From JBBQZU01 sp038207425 (GTDB lineage Bacteria > Bacteroidota > Bacteroidia > Flavobacteriales_D > Cryomorphaceae), in the NCBI GenBank assembly GCA_038207425.1, contig JBBQZU010000001.1, forward strand, positions 226,978 through 290,977: a DNA stretch of 64,000 bases, read 5' to 3'. The position numbers and the translations under genes are program-made. This document shows, one piece after another, positions 27,349 to 36,678 of this stretch. Within the stretch, counting starts at the first letter, position 1, and each line of letters opens with the position of its first letter. The notes below the pieces were generated by a model that saw nothing but the letters and a program-made list of their open reading frames with translations, did no database searches and had not been told where the DNA came from.

Positions 27349-28563
27349 TCAAAGTTTTGTGCTTATTGTTTTTACGATGGCTGCTGTGGCGCCGCTATTT
27401 GCATAAATCATTTTCTCTGCTGCGTTGCCGGCAATACCAATTACAGTTTGATTACTTAGGAAATTATTCAAAGCTCCCTCGAGTTGCTGATAGTGCGTGT
27501 AGCTTATTGCTGCTCCGCAATCTATAAGTTCTTTTGCCTCCTTGAACTTATGGTATTCAGGGCCAAAAATTAAAGGCTTGCCATATACTGCGGCTTCAAG
27601 CGTATTGTGAATCCCCGCACCAAATCCACCTCCGATGTAGCAAATTTCGCCATACTTGTAGAGTCTGTTGAGCAAACCTATAGTGTCAATAATCAGTACT
27701 TGAGCATTTTTTTTAATCTCGGAGTCATCAGAGAAAAGGGCCACATTTTTAAATCTTCTTTTTACCGCACTTATTTTCTGCGGGCCAACTTCATGGGGCG
27801 CTAAAATGATTTTGAGAGGATACTTCGCCCCGTTTTTCTCCAGATATTCACTCAGCATGTTTTCATCCTCGGGCCAGGTACTTCCCGCCACCAATAACCT
27901 GCTGTTATTTGCGAAAACATCAGCCACATCTGAAGCTTGCCAATTTTGCGCAACTTCTATTACCCTGTCAAATCTCGTGTCGCCAGTTACCAGAGAGTCA
28001 ATGTTCAAAGCGCTTAGAAGTGACTTGCTTTGGTGGTCTTGTACAAATATCTGTGTATACTTTCGCAATGATGCGGCAAACCATGCGCCCCACCACTTGA
28101 AGTAAATCTGTTCTTTCCTGAATCTCGCCGCTATAAGGTATGCAGGTATTTCTTTTTTATGAAGCGCTTCTATGAGGTTGTGCCATATTTCGTACTTCAC
28201 AAATATGGCAATGAGCGGGCGTTGTGTTTCAATAAAATTTCTCACCCTTTCTGGAGTATCAATGGGCAGATAGCACACCAAATCAGCTCCTGCATAATTT
28301 TTCCGTACCTCATAGCCCGATGGACTGAAGAAAGTAAGTAGAACCTTAATTTCGGGAAATCGCTTTTTCAGCAGTTCAATCACCGGTCTACCTTGTTCGA
28401 ATTCGCCCAATGATGCACAGTGCATCCAAACAGGTCGTTGATCAAGAGGTGCTACCGACGCCTTGCGTCCTGAAATCCAAAGTTTTGCTTTTGGGTTCCA
28501 AAGTGCCGCCAAAGAGATCATTGCGACATAGAGACTTACTCCAAATGTATAGAGCGGCCTCAT
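27349..28563 (-). CDS. waaA: 3-deoxy-D-manno-octulosonic acid transferase (Kdo transferase)
   Basis: 404 residues. N-terminal membrane anchor (MRPLYTFGVSLYVAMISLAA), then a GT-B fold beginning VWMHCASLGEFEQGRPVIE (the catalytic Glu of the SxGE motif), FVKYEIWHNL, LVAGSTWPEDE and IGGGFGAGIHNTLEAAVYGKP. It adds Kdo from CMP-Kdo to lipid A in the inner membrane, so the organism makes LPS. It starts 1 nt after the stop of the upstream outer-membrane protein gene and is co-transcribed with it. Confidence 0.95.
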   Translation of the reverse strand: MRPLYTFGVSLYVAMISLAALWNPKAKLWISGRKASVAPLDQRPVWMHCASLGEFEQGRPVIELLKKRFPEIKVLLTFFSPSGYEVRKNYAGADLVCYLPIDTPERVRNFIETQRPLIAIFVKYEIWHNLIEALHKKEIPAYLIAARFRKEQIYFKWWGAWFAASLRKYTQIFVQDHQSKSLLSALNIDSLVTGDTRFDRVIEVAQNWQASDVADVFANNSRLLVAGSTWPEDENMLSEYLEKNGAKYPLKIILAPHEVGPQKISAVKRRFKNVALFSDDSEIKKNAQVLIIDTIGLLNRLYKYGEICYIGGGFGAGIHNTLEAAVYGKPLIFGPEYHKFKEAKELIDCGAAISYTHYQQLEGALNNFLSNQTVIGIAGNAAEKMIYANSGATAAIVKTISTKL

Positions 28564-28564
28564 G

Positions 28565-29326
28565 CTATTGCACGTAGAAACGGTTGTCGACTTGCTTGTA
28601 TACGGGGAGTACCCATCCTAATTTTATCCCGAAGAGAAAGTCAAGAAACTTATCGTCGGTGAAGCGCATCTCATCAATATTATAGCTGCGCAAATCCTGG
28701 GTGAAACCCTGATAAAAATCGAGACCTACAAAGAAATTGGCAAATTGATTATTGCTGAAATTCTGATAACCTATAAACTGGTAGAACGCCAGCCCGCCCC
28801 TTTTTCGGTCGTATGCTTTTCTGAAATCACCTTCCAGCGGCGGGATTTCAGCCTCACGACTTTCAATATAGGTGAGATGCTCAAGGTAGTTGAATCCAAA
28901 TTTTACAACCAGACCTGAGTTTGGATTTGGGCCTATAATCGGAAAAATTTTGCCTGCATATACTCCGGCTGCAAACCCCCTTTGCAGCACAATTACATTC
29001 ACAAATTCTCCTTCAATTCCAATTATTTGACCTTCCGTTGTGCGAAGTTCCCTGAACAGATTGCCTGCATCTTTTACGTCGTTTCCAAACATAAAATTGA
29101 AATCAGCACCAAACAGGAAATTGGTTTTTGTTTTGTAAGCATATGAAAACCCGATGGCTGCATTATTGCCATATGTTTTTGCCATATCTCCTGATGGTGT
29201 GTAAAGTCCGCCTTGAAATTGGAACAGCGACATACGCACACCTTCGTTAGATAATTTGCCCTGACCATGTATTCCATAGCTAAAAAACAAACTTAATGCT
29301 GTGAAGATCAATTGATTTTTGGTCAT
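28565..29326 (-). CDS. Putative outer-membrane beta-barrel protein
   Basis: 253 residues from ATG 29326 (MTKNQLIFT); an ATG 18 nt upstream is possible. Signal peptide to about GIHGQ. The mature part alternates aromatic and Gly residues in strand-like blocks (QFQGGLYTPSGDMA, IGFSYAYKTKTNFLFGADFNFMFG, LAFYQFIGYQNF) and ends KQVDNRFYVQ. I recognise no named family; it resembles small barrels associated with LPS or envelope genes in Bacteroidota. It is translationally adjacent to waaA (1 nt). Confidence 0.65.
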   Translation of the reverse strand: MTKNQLIFTALSLFFSYGIHGQGKLSNEGVRMSLFQFQGGLYTPSGDMAKTYGNNAAIGFSYAYKTKTNFLFGADFNFMFGNDVKDAGNLFRELRTTEGQIIGIEGEFVNVIVLQRGFAAGVYAGKIFPIIGPNPNSGLVVKFGFNYLEHLTYIESREAEIPPLEGDFRKAYDRKRGGLAFYQFIGYQNFSNNQFANFFVGLDFYQGFTQDLRSYNIDEMRFTDDKFLDFLFGIKLGWVLPVYKQVDNRFYVQ

Positions 29327-29379
29327 CTTATTCCGGTTTGGCATTGAGGGTTCATAAGCCCTGAGTTTTTATAAATGAG

Positions 29380-29387
29380 TATATTCG
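29380..29387 (+). promoter_or_regulatory. Possible -7 box for the wbp/ugd operon
   Basis: TATATTCG matches TAnnTTTG with one mismatch, 23 nt before the ATG at 29411. No clear -33 element. Tentative. Confidence 0.3.
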
Positions 29388-29410
29388 CCCTCGCAAATTT
29401 AAACCTTTAC

Positions 29411-30550
29411 ATGAAGAAAATTCAAATGGTGGATCTCGTAACCCAATACGAGAAAATCCAAGACGAGGTAGATAATGCAGTTTTGGGCGTAATGCGCTCA
29501 GCAGCATTTATTAACGGACCCGAAGTAAAACAATTTCAGGCAGAGCTTGAAGCATATCTCAAAGTAAAACATGTAATACCCTGCGCCAATGGCACAGACG
29601 CACTTCAAATTGCCATGATGGCCCTTGAACTGAAGCCGGGTGATGAAGTTATTACAGCTAATTTCACTTACGTATCTACCGCCGAAGTAATTGCTTTGCT
29701 GCAGCTTAAACCGGTTTTAGTGGATGTATATCCTGGTACTTTCAATATTAATGTTGAGGCTGTGAAAGCTGCGATTACATCTAAGACCAAGGCAATAGTG
29801 CCTGTGCATCTCTTTGGGCAATGCGCCCCAATGGAAGAGCTTTTGGAGCTCGCCAAAAAGCACAATTTATTTGTAATTGAAGACACGGCACAGGCTATTG
29901 GTGCTGAGTATACCTTCAGTGATGGTTCCAAAAAAATGGCCGGAACGATGGGCGATATTGGAGCTACTTCCTTTTTTCCGAGCAAAAATCTCGGATGCTT
30001 TGGTGACGGCGGCGCTATTTTCACCGACAATGATGAATATGCAGCCAAGCTACGCATGGTTGCAAACCATGGGCAAAGTCGTCAGTACTACCACGATGAA
30101 GTAGGCGTTAATTCACGCCTCGATTCCATACAGGCAGCTATTCTGCGTATAAAGTTGCGCCACCTCGACGCTTACGCCAGTGCCCGAAATACGGCAGCTT
30201 TACATTACGATAAAGCTTTCGCCAATATGCCCGAGATCACAACACCAGCGAGGTTTGCGCAATCCACACACGTGTTTCATCAGTACACTATGAAGTTGAA
30301 TGGTGTAGATCGTAATGCCATGAAAGATTTCCTCGCTGAGAAAGGGGTCCCGATGATGATTTATTACCCGGTACCACTTCATTTGCAGAAAGCATATGTA
30401 GACCCGAGATACAGGGAAGGCGATTTTCCAGTTACCGAAATGCTTTGCGAATCTGTCGCTTCACTTCCTATGCAAACTGAGCTCGACACGGAACAGCTTA
30501 GGTACATTACTGATTCAGTAAAGGCTTTTATTAACCGGTCTAAATCATGA
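29411..30550 (+). CDS. wbpE: PLP-dependent sugar aminotransferase, WbpE/WlbC type (DegT/DnrJ/EryC1/StrS family)
   Basis: About 379 residues from ATG 29411 (MKKIQMVDLVTQYEKIQ); the ATG at 29375 lies before the likely transcription start. Landmarks: VIPCANGTDALQIAM (PLP phosphate contacts), VPVHLFGQCAPMEELLELAKKHNLFVIEDTAQAIGA (Asp of PLP ring) and SFFPSKNLGCFGDGGAI (PLP-Lys). In the Wbp pathway WbpE aminates UDP-3-keto-GlcNAcA at C3. It is the first gene of a six-gene operon; its stop overlaps the next start (ATGA). The function assigned rests on co-location with WbpA-, WbpB- and WbpD-like genes. Confidence 0.88.
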   Translation: MKKIQMVDLVTQYEKIQDEVDNAVLGVMRSAAFINGPEVKQFQAELEAYLKVKHVIPCANGTDALQIAMMALELKPGDEVITANFTYVSTAEVIALLQLKPVLVDVYPGTFNINVEAVKAAITSKTKAIVPVHLFGQCAPMEELLELAKKHNLFVIEDTAQAIGAEYTFSDGSKKMAGTMGDIGATSFFPSKNLGCFGDGGAIFTDNDEYAAKLRMVANHGQSRQYYHDEVGVNSRLDSIQAAILRIKLRHLDAYASARNTAALHYDKAFANMPEITTPARFAQSTHVFHQYTMKLNGVDRNAMKDFLAEKGVPMMIYYPVPLHLQKAYVDPRYREGDFPVTEMLCESVASLPMQTELDTEQLRYITDSVKAFINRSKS

Positions 30551-31860
30551 AAATAGCCGTTGTTGGAACCGGCTACGTGGGCCTAGTTACCGGTACTTGC
30601 TTTGCCGATACGGGCAATGACGTAGTTTGCGTTGACATCAATGAAGAAAAGATTAGCCGCATGCAAGCCGGTGAAGTTCCCATTTATGAGCCTTATCTCG
30701 ATACGGTATTTCACCGAAATATCAGGCAGAAAAGGCTCAGCTTCAGCACCAATCTTAAGGAATCAATTAAAGGAGCGAAAATTATATTTCTCGCACTGCC
30801 TACACCTCCTGGCGAAGATGGCTCGGCTGACTTGTCATACGTACTTGGAGTTGCCGAACAACTTGGTGGCTTGCTGGAAGAGTACACTGTAATAGTAGAT
30901 AAAAGCACAGTACCGGTTGGAACTTCTGAACAGGTTCACAAGGCTATTGCCAAACATGCCAGGGTTGAATTTGACGTGGTATCAAATCCTGAGTTTTTAC
31001 GGGAAGGTTTTGCTGTGGAAGATTTTATGAAGCCCGACAGGGTGGTGATCGGTACAAGCTCAGCAAGGGCATCAGCTATAATGGAAGACTTGTATAAACC
31101 ATTTGTAAGGCAGGGTAATCCACTTATTGTAATGGACGAAAAATCGGCTGAGCTAACCAAATATGCAGCCAATGCATTCCTTGCTACAAAGATTACTTTC
31201 ATGAATGAGATAGCAAATTTCTGCGAGCTTGTAGGCGCCGATGTTGATATGGTTCGTGCCGGCATAGGCACCGATACGCGTATTGGAAAACGGTTTCTTT
31301 TTCCTGGTATCGGCTATGGTGGAAGCTGTTTTCCAAAAGATGTTCAGGCACTTGCCCGCAGCGGTGAACATTACGGATATCATTTTGAAATCCTCAATTC
31401 AGTGCTCAAAGTAAATGACCGTCAGAAATTATTGCTTGTTGCTAAACTGAGGCGATTTTACAACAACCACCTTTCGGGAAAAAAATTCTCCATTTGGGGC
31501 CTCGCATTCAAACCCGATACTGACGATATTCGAGAAGCTCCTGCGCTTTACATGATTGATGCACTGCTCGAAGCAGGAGCATCCATCTGCGCCTTTGATC
31601 CTGAAGCTATTGAAAATGTGAAGGCAATGTATGGCTCGCGTGTTTCATTTGCCGATGATATGTATGCTGCGCTCCAGGGCGCTGATGCTTTGCTAATAGC
31701 TACTGAATGGTCGGTTTTCAGAAATCCTGATTTTGAACGCATCGGCGCATTGCTGAATCAACGGGTGATATTTGACGGACGCAATCTCTATGATGTCGAA
31801 AGGCTTCAACAGTACGGCTTCTACTATGAAAGTATAGGCCGTGAAACAGTAAAACCATGA
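30547..31860 (+). CDS. ugd: UDP-glucose 6-dehydrogenase
   Basis: 437 residues. N-terminal Rossmann MKIAVVGTGYVGLVTGTCFADTG region, KSTVPVGTSEQV near 120, NPEFLREGFAVEDFMKPDRVVIG near 151-172 and GIGYGGSCFPKDVQAL near 254-269 with the catalytic Cys. It oxidises UDP-glucose twice to UDP-glucuronate. Its start overlaps wbpE (ATGA) and its stop overlaps the UXS gene, so UDP-glucuronate would go directly to the decarboxylase. A second, WbpA-like dehydrogenase is also in this operon, so the two are not redundant copies. Confidence 0.93.
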   Translation: MKIAVVGTGYVGLVTGTCFADTGNDVVCVDINEEKISRMQAGEVPIYEPYLDTVFHRNIRQKRLSFSTNLKESIKGAKIIFLALPTPPGEDGSADLSYVLGVAEQLGGLLEEYTVIVDKSTVPVGTSEQVHKAIAKHARVEFDVVSNPEFLREGFAVEDFMKPDRVVIGTSSARASAIMEDLYKPFVRQGNPLIVMDEKSAELTKYAANAFLATKITFMNEIANFCELVGADVDMVRAGIGTDTRIGKRFLFPGIGYGGSCFPKDVQALARSGEHYGYHFEILNSVLKVNDRQKLLLVAKLRRFYNNHLSGKKFSIWGLAFKPDTDDIREAPALYMIDALLEAGASICAFDPEAIENVKAMYGSRVSFADDMYAALQGADALLIATEWSVFRNPDFERIGALLNQRVIFDGRNLYDVERLQQYGFYYESIGRETVKP

Positions 31861-32852
31861 ATAGCACAGAGCGCGTACTAATAACAGGAGCTGCAGGTTT
31901 TCTGGGCTCCCACCTTTGCGATAGGTTTATAAAAGATGGCTATGAAGTAATCGGTATGGATAACCTGATAACAGGCGACCTCAGAAATATCGAGCACCTG
32001 TTTCCATTGGAGCAGTTTACCTTTTACCACCATGATGTGAGCAATTTTGTGCACGTATCAGGACCCCTGAAGTACATTCTTCATTTTGCGTCGCCTGCAA
32101 GCCCGATTGACTATCTGAAAATTCCAATACAAACCCTTAAAGTGGGTAGCCTCGGAACGCATAACCTGCTTGGACTTGCCAAAGCAAAGAATGCGAGAAT
32201 TCTGGTAGCGAGCACTAGCGAAGTATATGGCGATCCTGAAGTGCATCCTCAAAAGGAATCATACTGGGGCCATGTAAACCCAATAGGCCCCCGCGGCGTG
32301 TACGATGAAGCAAAGCGCTTTCAGGAAGCCATCACTATGGCTTACCACAGGTTTCATAGTATAGAAACACGCATTATTCGTATTTTCAATACTTATGGCC
32401 CGCGCATGCGGCTCAATGATGGCAGGGTACTCCCTGCATTTATAGGCCAGGCACTAAGGGGTGAGAAGTTTACCGTTTTTGGCGATGGCTCGCAAACCCG
32501 CTCGTTTTGTTATGTTGACGATCTCATAGAGGGCATTGTGCGGCTACTGCGCTCTGAGTATAGCGAACCGGTAAACATTGGCAACCCCGATGAAATTACC
32601 ATTGCCGAATTTGCAGGTGAGATCGTGCACCTCACCGGTATTAACCACGGTATCGACTATCATCCGCTTCCGCATGACGATCCAAAAAAGCGCAGGCCGG
32701 ATATCTCACTTGCCCGTGCATTGCTCGGTTGGGAGCCGCAGATTGGCCGAAGAGAAGGCTTGCAGCGAACATTGGCATTCTTCCGGTCATTGCAGCCTGA
32801 AGACTTGTACAAAGCTGAGCACAAAGATTTTGATAAATATATACGACGCTGA
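31857..32852 (+). CDS. UDP-glucuronate decarboxylase (UDP-xylose synthase)
   Basis: 331 residues, extended SDR. GAAGFLGSHL near 11-20 binds NAD; the catalytic elements are STSEVYGDPEVHPQKESYWGHVNPIGPRGVYDEAKR-type features near 119-154 with YDEAK as the YxxxK motif; FGDGSQTRSFCYVDDLIEG near 209-227 is close to eukaryotic and bacterial UXS1. The enzyme decarboxylates UDP-glucuronate to UDP-xylose. It overlaps ugd (ATGA) and wbpD (1 nt, TGATG), placing a UDP-xylose branch in the middle of the Wbp genes. UDP-GlcA epimerase is an alternative but the sequence looks like UXS. Confidence 0.85.
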   Translation: MNSTERVLITGAAGFLGSHLCDRFIKDGYEVIGMDNLITGDLRNIEHLFPLEQFTFYHHDVSNFVHVSGPLKYILHFASPASPIDYLKIPIQTLKVGSLGTHNLLGLAKAKNARILVASTSEVYGDPEVHPQKESYWGHVNPIGPRGVYDEAKRFQEAITMAYHRFHSIETRIIRIFNTYGPRMRLNDGRVLPAFIGQALRGEKFTVFGDGSQTRSFCYVDDLIEGIVRLLRSEYSEPVNIGNPDEITIAEFAGEIVHLTGINHGIDYHPLPHDDPKKRRPDISLARALLGWEPQIGRREGLQRTLAFFRSLQPEDLYKAEHKDFDKYIRR

Positions 32853-33427
32853 TGGATTACTTTGCGCACGAAACCGCCGTGATTGATCCAGGTTGTACAA
32901 TTGGAAAAGGCACGAAAATCTGGCATTTCAGCCACATTATGCCTGATTGTATTTTAGGTGAAAACTGCAATATTGGCCAAAATGTCGTCGTATCTCCCGG
33001 TGTGGTGCTGGGCCGTAATGTAAAAGTGCAAAACAATGTGTCGATTTATACGGGCGTGATTTGCGAAGATGATGTATTTCTTGGGCCTTCTATGGTTTTC
33101 ACCAATGTGATAAATCCAAGAAGTGCGGTAAACAGGAGAGGAGCCTACGCTGTGACCGTTGTTCGCAAAGGCGTATCAATAGGTGCCAACGCAACCATTG
33201 TATGCGGAAATGACATAGGAGAATACGCTTTTATCGGTGCCGGTGCCGTAGTGACCAAAGAAGTAAAACCATATGCCCTGGTAGTAGGAAATCCTGCCCG
33301 CCATTCAGGCTGGATGAGCAAATTTGGCCACAAGCTGAAATTTAATGAGCAGGGAATGGCCCAATGCCCTGAAGGAAATGACTGGTACAAGCTCAGCAAT
33401 AACGAAGTACAACCTTATGAGCAATAA
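32852..33427 (+). CDS. wbpD: Sugar 3-N-acetyltransferase, WbpD/WlbB type (left-handed beta-helix)
   Basis: 191 residues. Hexapeptide repeats (LGENCNIGQNVVVSPG, VKVQNNVSIYTGV, GVSIGANATIVCGNDIGEYAFIGAGAVVTK) form a left-handed beta-helix trimer. VVGNPARHSGWMSKFG at the C terminus is the family end-cap. In the pathway it acetylates the 3-amino group of UDP-GlcNAc3NA to give UDP-GlcNAc(3NAc)A using acetyl-CoA. It sits between the UXS and WbpB-like genes with overlaps at both ends. Confidence 0.88.
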   Translation: MDYFAHETAVIDPGCTIGKGTKIWHFSHIMPDCILGENCNIGQNVVVSPGVVLGRNVKVQNNVSIYTGVICEDDVFLGPSMVFTNVINPRSAVNRRGAYAVTVVRKGVSIGANATIVCGNDIGEYAFIGAGAVVTKEVKPYALVVGNPARHSGWMSKFGHKLKFNEQGMAQCPEGNDWYKLSNNEVQPYEQ

Positions 33428-34445
33428 CAAAATGAAGTTTGCAATAATTGGCTGCGGCCATATAGGTAAACGACACGCTGAAATGATTCAGCGAAATGAA
33501 GAATCAGAACTTGTGGCTATGGCAGATATATTGCCCGCCAGCGAAACTGACTCATCTCGTTTCGGGGTACCATATTTCCATAGTATCGAAGAGTTGCTCC
33601 TTGCGCATAGCGATGTAGAAGTTGTGAATATTTGTACACCCAACGGATTGCACGCAAGCCAATCACTCTTCGCCCTGCAACAGAAAAAGCATGTGGTATG
33701 CGAGAAGCCGATGGGACTTACCAAGGCTCAATGCGAAGAAGTTATATTCAAATCATTGCAAGTGAGCCGTCACGTATTTTGCGTTATGCAAAACCGCTAC
33801 TCACCTCCTTCAGCCTGGCTTAAGGAAATGATGGATAGCAAGCGCCTTGGCGATATTTTTCTTGTTGAAATCAATTGTTACTGGAACCGCGATGAGCGCT
33901 ACTATAAAAACGGAAACTGGAAGGGAACTGCCAGCCTTGATGGTGGAACGCTTTTTACGCAGTTCTCTCACTTCATTGATATCATGTACTGGCTTTTTGG
34001 CGATGTAGAAGATATCTCGGGCCGATTTGCAGATTTTAACCACCAAGGTTTAACCGACTTTGAAGATACAGGCCTTGTAAACTTTAAGTTTATAAACGGA
34101 GGTTTGGGCTCGCTGAACTATTCTACCGCAGTGTGGGGTCAGAATCTGGAAAGCAGTATGACCATTATCGGCAGCAAAGGAAGTATCAAGGTGGGCGGGC
34201 AGTATATGAATACTGTGGAATATTGCAATGTAGAAGGCTATGAGATGCCACAACTTGCTGAGTCAGGCCCGGCAAATGACTACGGCGCTTACAAAGGCAG
34301 CGCTGCAAACCATCATTTCGTGATCCAAAATGTAATCGACACAATTAAAAATCGCAATGTGGCTACTACCAATGCCCTTGAAGGCCTTAAAGTGGTTGAT
34401 ATCATTGAGCGTATTTACAAAGTAAGAGACCAACAAAAATTATGA
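33417..34445 (+). CDS. wbpB: NAD-dependent sugar dehydrogenase, WbpB/WlbA type (Gfo/Idh/MocA family)
   Basis: 342 residues from ATG 33417, which overlaps wbpD by 11 nt; ATG at 33432 (MKFAIIGCG) is also possible. AIIGCGHIGKRHAEMI gives the Rossmann fold, NICTPNGLHASQ and CEKPMGL (the EKP motif) follow, and GGTLFTQFSHFIDIMYWLFG holds the conserved GGT..D-x-x-x-H-like catalytic region. WbpB oxidises C3 of UDP-GlcNAcA with NAD. The stop overlaps the wbpA start (ATGA). The P. gingivalis wbpB homologue is needed for A-LPS-dependent anchoring of type IX cargo, a relevant parallel. Confidence 0.88.
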   Translation: MSNNKMKFAIIGCGHIGKRHAEMIQRNEESELVAMADILPASETDSSRFGVPYFHSIEELLLAHSDVEVVNICTPNGLHASQSLFALQQKKHVVCEKPMGLTKAQCEEVIFKSLQVSRHVFCVMQNRYSPPSAWLKEMMDSKRLGDIFLVEINCYWNRDERYYKNGNWKGTASLDGGTLFTQFSHFIDIMYWLFGDVEDISGRFADFNHQGLTDFEDTGLVNFKFINGGLGSLNYSTAVWGQNLESSMTIIGSKGSIKVGGQYMNTVEYCNVEGYEMPQLAESGPANDYGAYKGSAANHHFVIQNVIDTIKNRNVATTNALEGLKVVDIIERIYKVRDQQKL

Positions 34446-35737
34446 GTATTTATAATGAACTTCTGGCAAAGCAGAAAAAACTCGCAGTAATTGGCCTTGG
34501 CTATGTCGGCTTGCCCATTGCGCTCGAGTTTGCCAAAAAACTCTCAGTTATCGGTTTTGATATAAGCGCAGAAAGGGTTGAGTTGATGAAGAAAGGCATT
34601 GACCCAAGCAACGAGCTCAAAGCTGAGGCATTCCAAGGCTGCGATATTGATTTCACCGCTGATGCTGATAGACTTAAGGATGCATCATTCTTTATTGTGG
34701 CAGTGCCAACACCTATTGACAGCAGCAATAATCCTGACCTCAGACCTGTATTGAGCGCATCGCGCACAGTTGGGGCAGTTATTAAAATTGGAGACTATGC
34801 GGTTTTTGAAAGCACCGTATATCCAGGCTGTACCGAAGAAGACTGTGTGCCGGTAATCGAAGAATTGAGCGGTCTCAAATCTGTAACCGATTTCAAAGTA
34901 GGCTACAGCCCTGAGCGCATTAACCCTGGCGACAAGGAGCACACTCTGAGAACTATTGTGAAAGTAACATCCGGTTGCGATGAAGAATCTGCAGAAATCA
35001 TTGCCAAAGTATATGAGCTGGTGGTTGATGCAGGTGTACACCGAGCATCATCTATCAAAGTGGCTGAGGCAGCAAAGATTATTGAGAATACCCAACGCGA
35101 TGTAAATATTGCCCTTATCAACGAACTTTCCATCATCTTCAACAAGATGAAAATCAATACTTACGAAGTGCTTGAAGCAGCAGGTACCAAATGGAATTTT
35201 CTCAATTTCAAACCCGGTCTTGTGGGAGGTCACTGCATAGGAGTTGATCCTTATTATCTTACCCACAAGGCTGAAAAGCTTGGGTACCATGCACAAATCA
35301 TAAACTCCGGTCGTTTTGTAAACGACTCTATGGGTGGCTATGTGGCCAAGCAGGTTGTAAAGAAAATTATCTCCCAGAGTATCCATGTTCAGGAAGCTCG
35401 CGCACTTGTGCTCGGCGCAACCTTTAAGGAGAATGTAAGCGATATACGCAATTCTAAAGTAGTTGACACAGTGCGTGAACTTGAATCATTTGGCGTAAGC
35501 GTTGATGTAATTGACCCTCGAGCCAGTGCTTCTGAAATTAAGCATGAATATGGCTATGACCTCAAGTCAGCACCCGAAGGCAAATACGATGCAGTGATTG
35601 TAGCAGTAAACCATGCTGAGTACACTGGCTTGCCTGAAACATATTTTGCCAATATTCTTAACCCTACTGCGGTTTTTGCTGATCTGAAAGGAATTTACCG
35701 CGGCAAGATTACCAAGTACCTTTACTGGAGCTTATAG
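34442..35737 (+). CDS. wbpA: UDP-N-acetylglucosamine 6-dehydrogenase, WbpA/TviB type
   Basis: 431 residues. LAVIGLGYVGLPIALEFAKK at the N terminus, ESTVYPGCTEEDCVPVIEE near 121, GYSPERINPGDKEHTL near 155 and GLVGGHCIGVDPYYLTHKAEKLG near 260-282 with the catalytic Cys in GHCIG. This is the UDP-HexNAc dehydrogenase branch (WbpA, WbpO, TviB), not the UDP-glucose branch of ugd. It would convert UDP-GlcNAc to UDP-GlcNAcA, the first step for WbpB, WbpE and WbpD. It is last in the operon although it acts first. Its 3' end overlaps fabD by 6 nt. Confidence 0.9.
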   Translation: MSIYNELLAKQKKLAVIGLGYVGLPIALEFAKKLSVIGFDISAERVELMKKGIDPSNELKAEAFQGCDIDFTADADRLKDASFFIVAVPTPIDSSNNPDLRPVLSASRTVGAVIKIGDYAVFESTVYPGCTEEDCVPVIEELSGLKSVTDFKVGYSPERINPGDKEHTLRTIVKVTSGCDEESAEIIAKVYELVVDAGVHRASSIKVAEAAKIIENTQRDVNIALINELSIIFNKMKINTYEVLEAAGTKWNFLNFKPGLVGGHCIGVDPYYLTHKAEKLGYHAQIINSGRFVNDSMGGYVAKQVVKKIISQSIHVQEARALVLGATFKENVSDIRNSKVVDTVRELESFGVSVDVIDPRASASEIKHEYGYDLKSAPEGKYDAVIVAVNHAEYTGLPETYFANILNPTAVFADLKGIYRGKITKYLYWSL

Positions 35738-36613
35738 GGCTACGGCACTGGTTGCAAATGCCCTGTCGATTCTTTTAAATAATCCCTGGAGCACCTTACC
35801 CGGGCCTACTTCTATCGCTTCTGTAGCTCCGTCGGCTATCATTGCCTGCATGGTTTTAGTCCAGTATACAGGAGCCGTTAATTGAGCTACAAGATTTTGC
35901 TTTATTTTCTCCGGATCAGTATAAGGTCTGGCATCTACATTTTGATAGATGGGGCATATCGGTTTGCCGAAAGGTGTGGCTTCAATGGCTTTCGCCAAAT
36001 TAATTCGCGCCGGTTCCATAAGCGGAGAGTGAAATGCACCACCCACAAATAGCAAATCAGCTTTTCTTGCACCAGCTTCACGGAGCTTTTCGCACGCTGC
36101 TGTAACAGATGCTACAGACCCGCTGATAACCAGCTGCCCGGGGCAATTGTAATTCGCAGGAACCACAATACCTTCTATGTCGGCACAAATGCGCGCTACT
36201 ACATCGTCTTCAAGCGCCAAAACGGCTGCCATAGTGCCCTGGGTGATTTCGCAAGCCCTTTGCATGGCGTTGGCACGGCTCGCTACGAGTCTTAAACCCG
36301 ACTCAAAATCAATGGCGCCTGCAGCTACCAATGCGCTGAATTCGCCGAGACTGTGGCCCGCAACCATGGCCGGCGCAAAAGAACTTCCCATAAGCCGGGC
36401 CATTATTACAGAATGCAGAAATATGGCGGGTTGCGTTACATCTGTTCGTTTTAGGTCTTCTTCGCTACCGTCAAACATGATGTCGCTGATGCGAAACCCG
36501 AGTATATCATTGGCCTGATGAAACATGTTGCGGGCTGCATCATGTTGCTCAAACAGGTCCTTGCCCATACCCGGAAACTGTGATCCTTGTCCGGGAAATA
36601 CATATGCTTTCAT
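35732..36613 (-). CDS. fabD: Malonyl-CoA:ACP transacylase
   Basis: About 293 residues from ATG 36613 (MKAYVFPGQGSQFPGMG); an upstream ATG at 36640 gives no family match. GHSLGEFSAL near 88-97 holds the nucleophile Ser and GAFHSPLM near 197 the catalytic His. FabD loads malonyl groups onto ACP for fatty-acid synthesis in the cytoplasm. It is a separate unit; the BI-1 terminator lies upstream of it at 36679-36708. It overlaps the end of wbpA by 6 nt. Confidence 0.96.
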   Translation of the reverse strand: MKAYVFPGQGSQFPGMGKDLFEQHDAARNMFHQANDILGFRISDIMFDGSEEDLKRTDVTQPAIFLHSVIMARLMGSSFAPAMVAGHSLGEFSALVAAGAIDFESGLRLVASRANAMQRACEITQGTMAAVLALEDDVVARICADIEGIVVPANYNCPGQLVISGSVASVTAACEKLREAGARKADLLFVGGAFHSPLMEPARINLAKAIEATPFGKPICPIYQNVDARPYTDPEKIKQNLVAQLTAPVYWTKTMQAMIADGATEAIEVGPGKVLQGLFKRIDRAFATSAVAL

Positions 36614-36678
36614 AGATAAATTCAGTGTTAGTGGCCACAATGATAATGAAAGTGGTCAATTCTTAAAAACGCAATAAA

